From the NCBI GenBank assembly GCA_023393235.1, contig JAEWMH010000167.1, forward strand, positions 1-64,000: DNA of 64,000 nt, written 5' to 3'. The notes beneath the pieces are model-generated. The model did not search any database. It worked only from the letters and a program-made list of their open reading frames with translations, and was not told the origin of the DNA. Numbering within the stretch: the stretch's first letter is position 1; each line of letters opens with the position of its first letter. Below, one piece after another: positions 62,741 to 64,000 of this stretch. The translations under genes and the position numbers were made by a program. Source of the stretch: Bacillota bacterium. Lineage in GTDB: Bacteria > Bacillota > Bacilli > Paenibacillales > NBRC-103111.

Positions 62741-62832
62741 GCAAAATTGTCTGAGCATCCAAGTCACCCATATCCGGGAAGGAATGGATCTCCATGAATA
62801 TATATTTGTCTTTTTTTCCTCCGAACAGACTT

Positions 62833-63708
62833 CTACCCCTTGATGGCCCCAATCATCACCCCCTTAACAAAATACCGTTGCAGAAGCGGATAAACAATCA
62901 GCATGGGAATCACCATAATCATAATCCCCGCCGCCTTGATGCCCTCCGGTGTAATATTGCTGACCTCCTCCTGATTCATCATGTTGAGCTCCTGAAGCAC
63001 CGACTGGCTTTTGATCATCTGCTGGATCAGCACCGTCATGTTGTACTTGTCGGCACTGTTCATATAGATCAGCACGTTGAAGAAGGCATTCCAATAATGC
63101 ACCCCGTAGAAGAGGGCGATGGTGGCGATCATCGGCACCGACAGCGGCAGCATAATCCGCAGCAGCACCCTCCACTCTCCCGCACCGTCCATCCGGGCGG
63201 CCTCCACCAGTTCATCGGGAATACTTTCGAAGAAGGAACGCATAATCAGCATGTTGTACGTGCTTACCAGAGCGGGCAGCCACAAGGCGCCATAGGAATC
63301 CACCAGGCCCAGCTGCTTGATCACCAGATAGGTGGGGATCAGACCGCCGTTGAACAGCATGGTGAACACAATCACCAGCGTCAGATAACGCCGCCCGTAG
63401 AACCAGCTCCGGGACAGGGGATACGCCGCGAACACGGTGAAGATCATGCTCAGGACCACACCCACCACCGTAATTTTCACATTGTTAAAAAAAGCATTCA
63501 CAATCGGCGTGCCGTCGAACAGCAGCTTATAAGATTCCGTAGTAACATCCACCGGCCAGAAGGTGACGAAGCCGGAGAGCACCGCATCCTTGCCGCTCAG
63601 CGAGACGGAGGCCAGATTCAGAAGCGGCAGCAGGCAGATGAGGCCGGCCAAGGATAAGAGGAAATAGTTGACGCCATAAAAGACTTTTTCTCCCGTTGTG
63701 TATTTCAT
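62833..63708 (-). CDS. ABC sugar permease, LplC/YtcP type
   Basis: Inner-membrane subunit of 291 residues with six helices. The EAA loop that contacts the ATPase is PDELVEAARMDGAGEWRVLLRIMLP. The C-terminus (QRYFVKGVMIGAIKG) is the hallmark of the YtcP/LplC group. GGAGG six bases before the ATG at 63708 fixes the start; the longer frame has no site. It follows the other permease gene by 13 bases. No ATPase gene is in the window; such systems often share one (MsmX-type) encoded elsewhere. Confidence 0.93.
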   Translation of the reverse strand: MKYTTGEKVFYGVNYFLLSLAGLICLLPLLNLASVSLSGKDAVLSGFVTFWPVDVTTESYKLLFDGTPIVNAFFNNVKITVVGVVLSMIFTVFAAYPLSRSWFYGRRYLTLVIVFTMLFNGGLIPTYLVIKQLGLVDSYGALWLPALVSTYNMLIMRSFFESIPDELVEAARMDGAGEWRVLLRIMLPLSVPMIATIALFYGVHYWNAFFNVLIYMNSADKYNMTVLIQQMIKSQSVLQELNMMNQEEVSNITPEGIKAAGIMIMVIPMLIVYPLLQRYFVKGVMIGAIKG

Positions 63709-63721
63709 TGTAAGCCTCCGT

Positions 63722-64000
63722 CTACCATAGGGATTTGTTAAAGCGCTTGGCAATGGCGTTGGTCAGGATCACCAGGGTAAAGGCAACCAGGGATTCGAAC
63801 AAGCCCAGCGCAGTGGTCAGACTGAATTGGCCGCCCTGCAGGCCGATTTGGTAAATATAAGTGCTGATGACCTCGGATATATTGGACACGATAGGGTTCT
63901 GCAGCACATAGATCTGGTCGAAGCCCACTTCCATGACCCGTCCCATAGCCAGGATCAGCATGATGACAATGGTGGGGCTGATGCCCGGCAGGGTCACATG
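63722..64000 (-). CDS. ABC sugar permease, LplB type (5' part outside window)
   Basis: The last 92 or so residues of the partner permease. The start (before TLPGISPTIVIMLILAMGRVMEVGFDQIYVL) is the family-typical region after the EAA loop, and the end (ATALGLFESLV-like, NAIAKRFNKSLW) is characteristic of LplB/YtcP partners. The frame runs out of the window at base 64000. Confidence 0.9.
   Translation of the reverse strand, partial: HVTLPGISPTIVIMLILAMGRVMEVGFDQIYVLQNPIVSNISEVISTYIYQIGLQGGQFSLTTALGLFESLVAFTLVILTNAIAKRFNKSLW

Overview
The window looks like a chromosomal segment of a low-GC Gram-positive spore-former of the order Bacillales, most probably Paenibacillus or a close relative. The evidence is the B. 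subtilis-type gene set (YqhH/YqhG, YqzE, ArgS, D-amino acid transaminase, NrnB-like DHH phosphoesterase), a class II NrdJ reductase, an S-layer-homology-anchored giant enzyme, and an LplA/LplB/LplC-type sugar ABC system, all with strong AGGAGG-like ribosome sites. No rRNA, tRNA, CRISPR array or intact phage was seen. Functions are assigned from motifs and remembered family features; no database search was run.

Layout. 0-3.5 kb: the end of a sensor kinase followed by a two-gene FtsX-type ABC exporter. 3.9-12 kb: a PAS/GGDEF/HD-GYP c-di-GMP protein, a chemoreceptor, small membrane proteins and an MMPL/RND exporter. 12.1-22.4 kb is patchier and mostly more AT-rich, with many signs of decay. It holds a sigma-H-like factor paired with an HD-GYP protein, a frameshifted TetR gene, a deleted response regulator, an intact MFS/TetR/NAD(P)-binding operon behind a perfect operator palindrome, an nrnB-like gene with an in-frame UGA, and a frameshifted TniQ-like gene. 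22.5-43.7 kb is mainly conserved housekeeping: nrdJ with tandem NrdR boxes, dat, yqhH-yqhG, yqzE, a GNAT protein, a ribbon-helix-helix regulator, a BmrA-like ABC exporter, argS, a CE12-like esterase, an AEC transporter, a CBS protein and a MarR/DHA2 efflux pair. 43.7-64 kb is a carbohydrate-use region: AraC regulator, mutarotase-like protein, GH2, GH94 phosphorylase, a 2042-residue beta-helix/SLH surface protein, an unrecognised putative alpha/alpha-barrel protein, a solute-binding lipoprotein and two permeases.

How the genes fit together. The right-hand region reads as uptake and breakdown of a plant cell wall polysaccharide, with pectin or rhamnogalacturonan a reasonable guess (CE12-like esterase, rhamnose-mutarotase-like domain, Lpl/Ytc-type transporter, surface beta-helix protein). 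Long chains would be cut at the cell surface, oligosaccharides imported by the ABC system, and finished inside by cytoplasmic GH2 and GH94 enzymes. The left part is signalling (c-di-GMP, chemotaxis) and efflux.

The most striking non-coding signal is a family of about 187-bp intergenic elements. There are five copies in the window (25.5, 32.4, 36.8, 49.7 and 52.4 kb). Each is built from four 26-bp dyad units arranged as two direct plus two inverted copies, with nearly invariant start-to-start spacing of 50, 61 and 50 bp. I know of no named element with this design.
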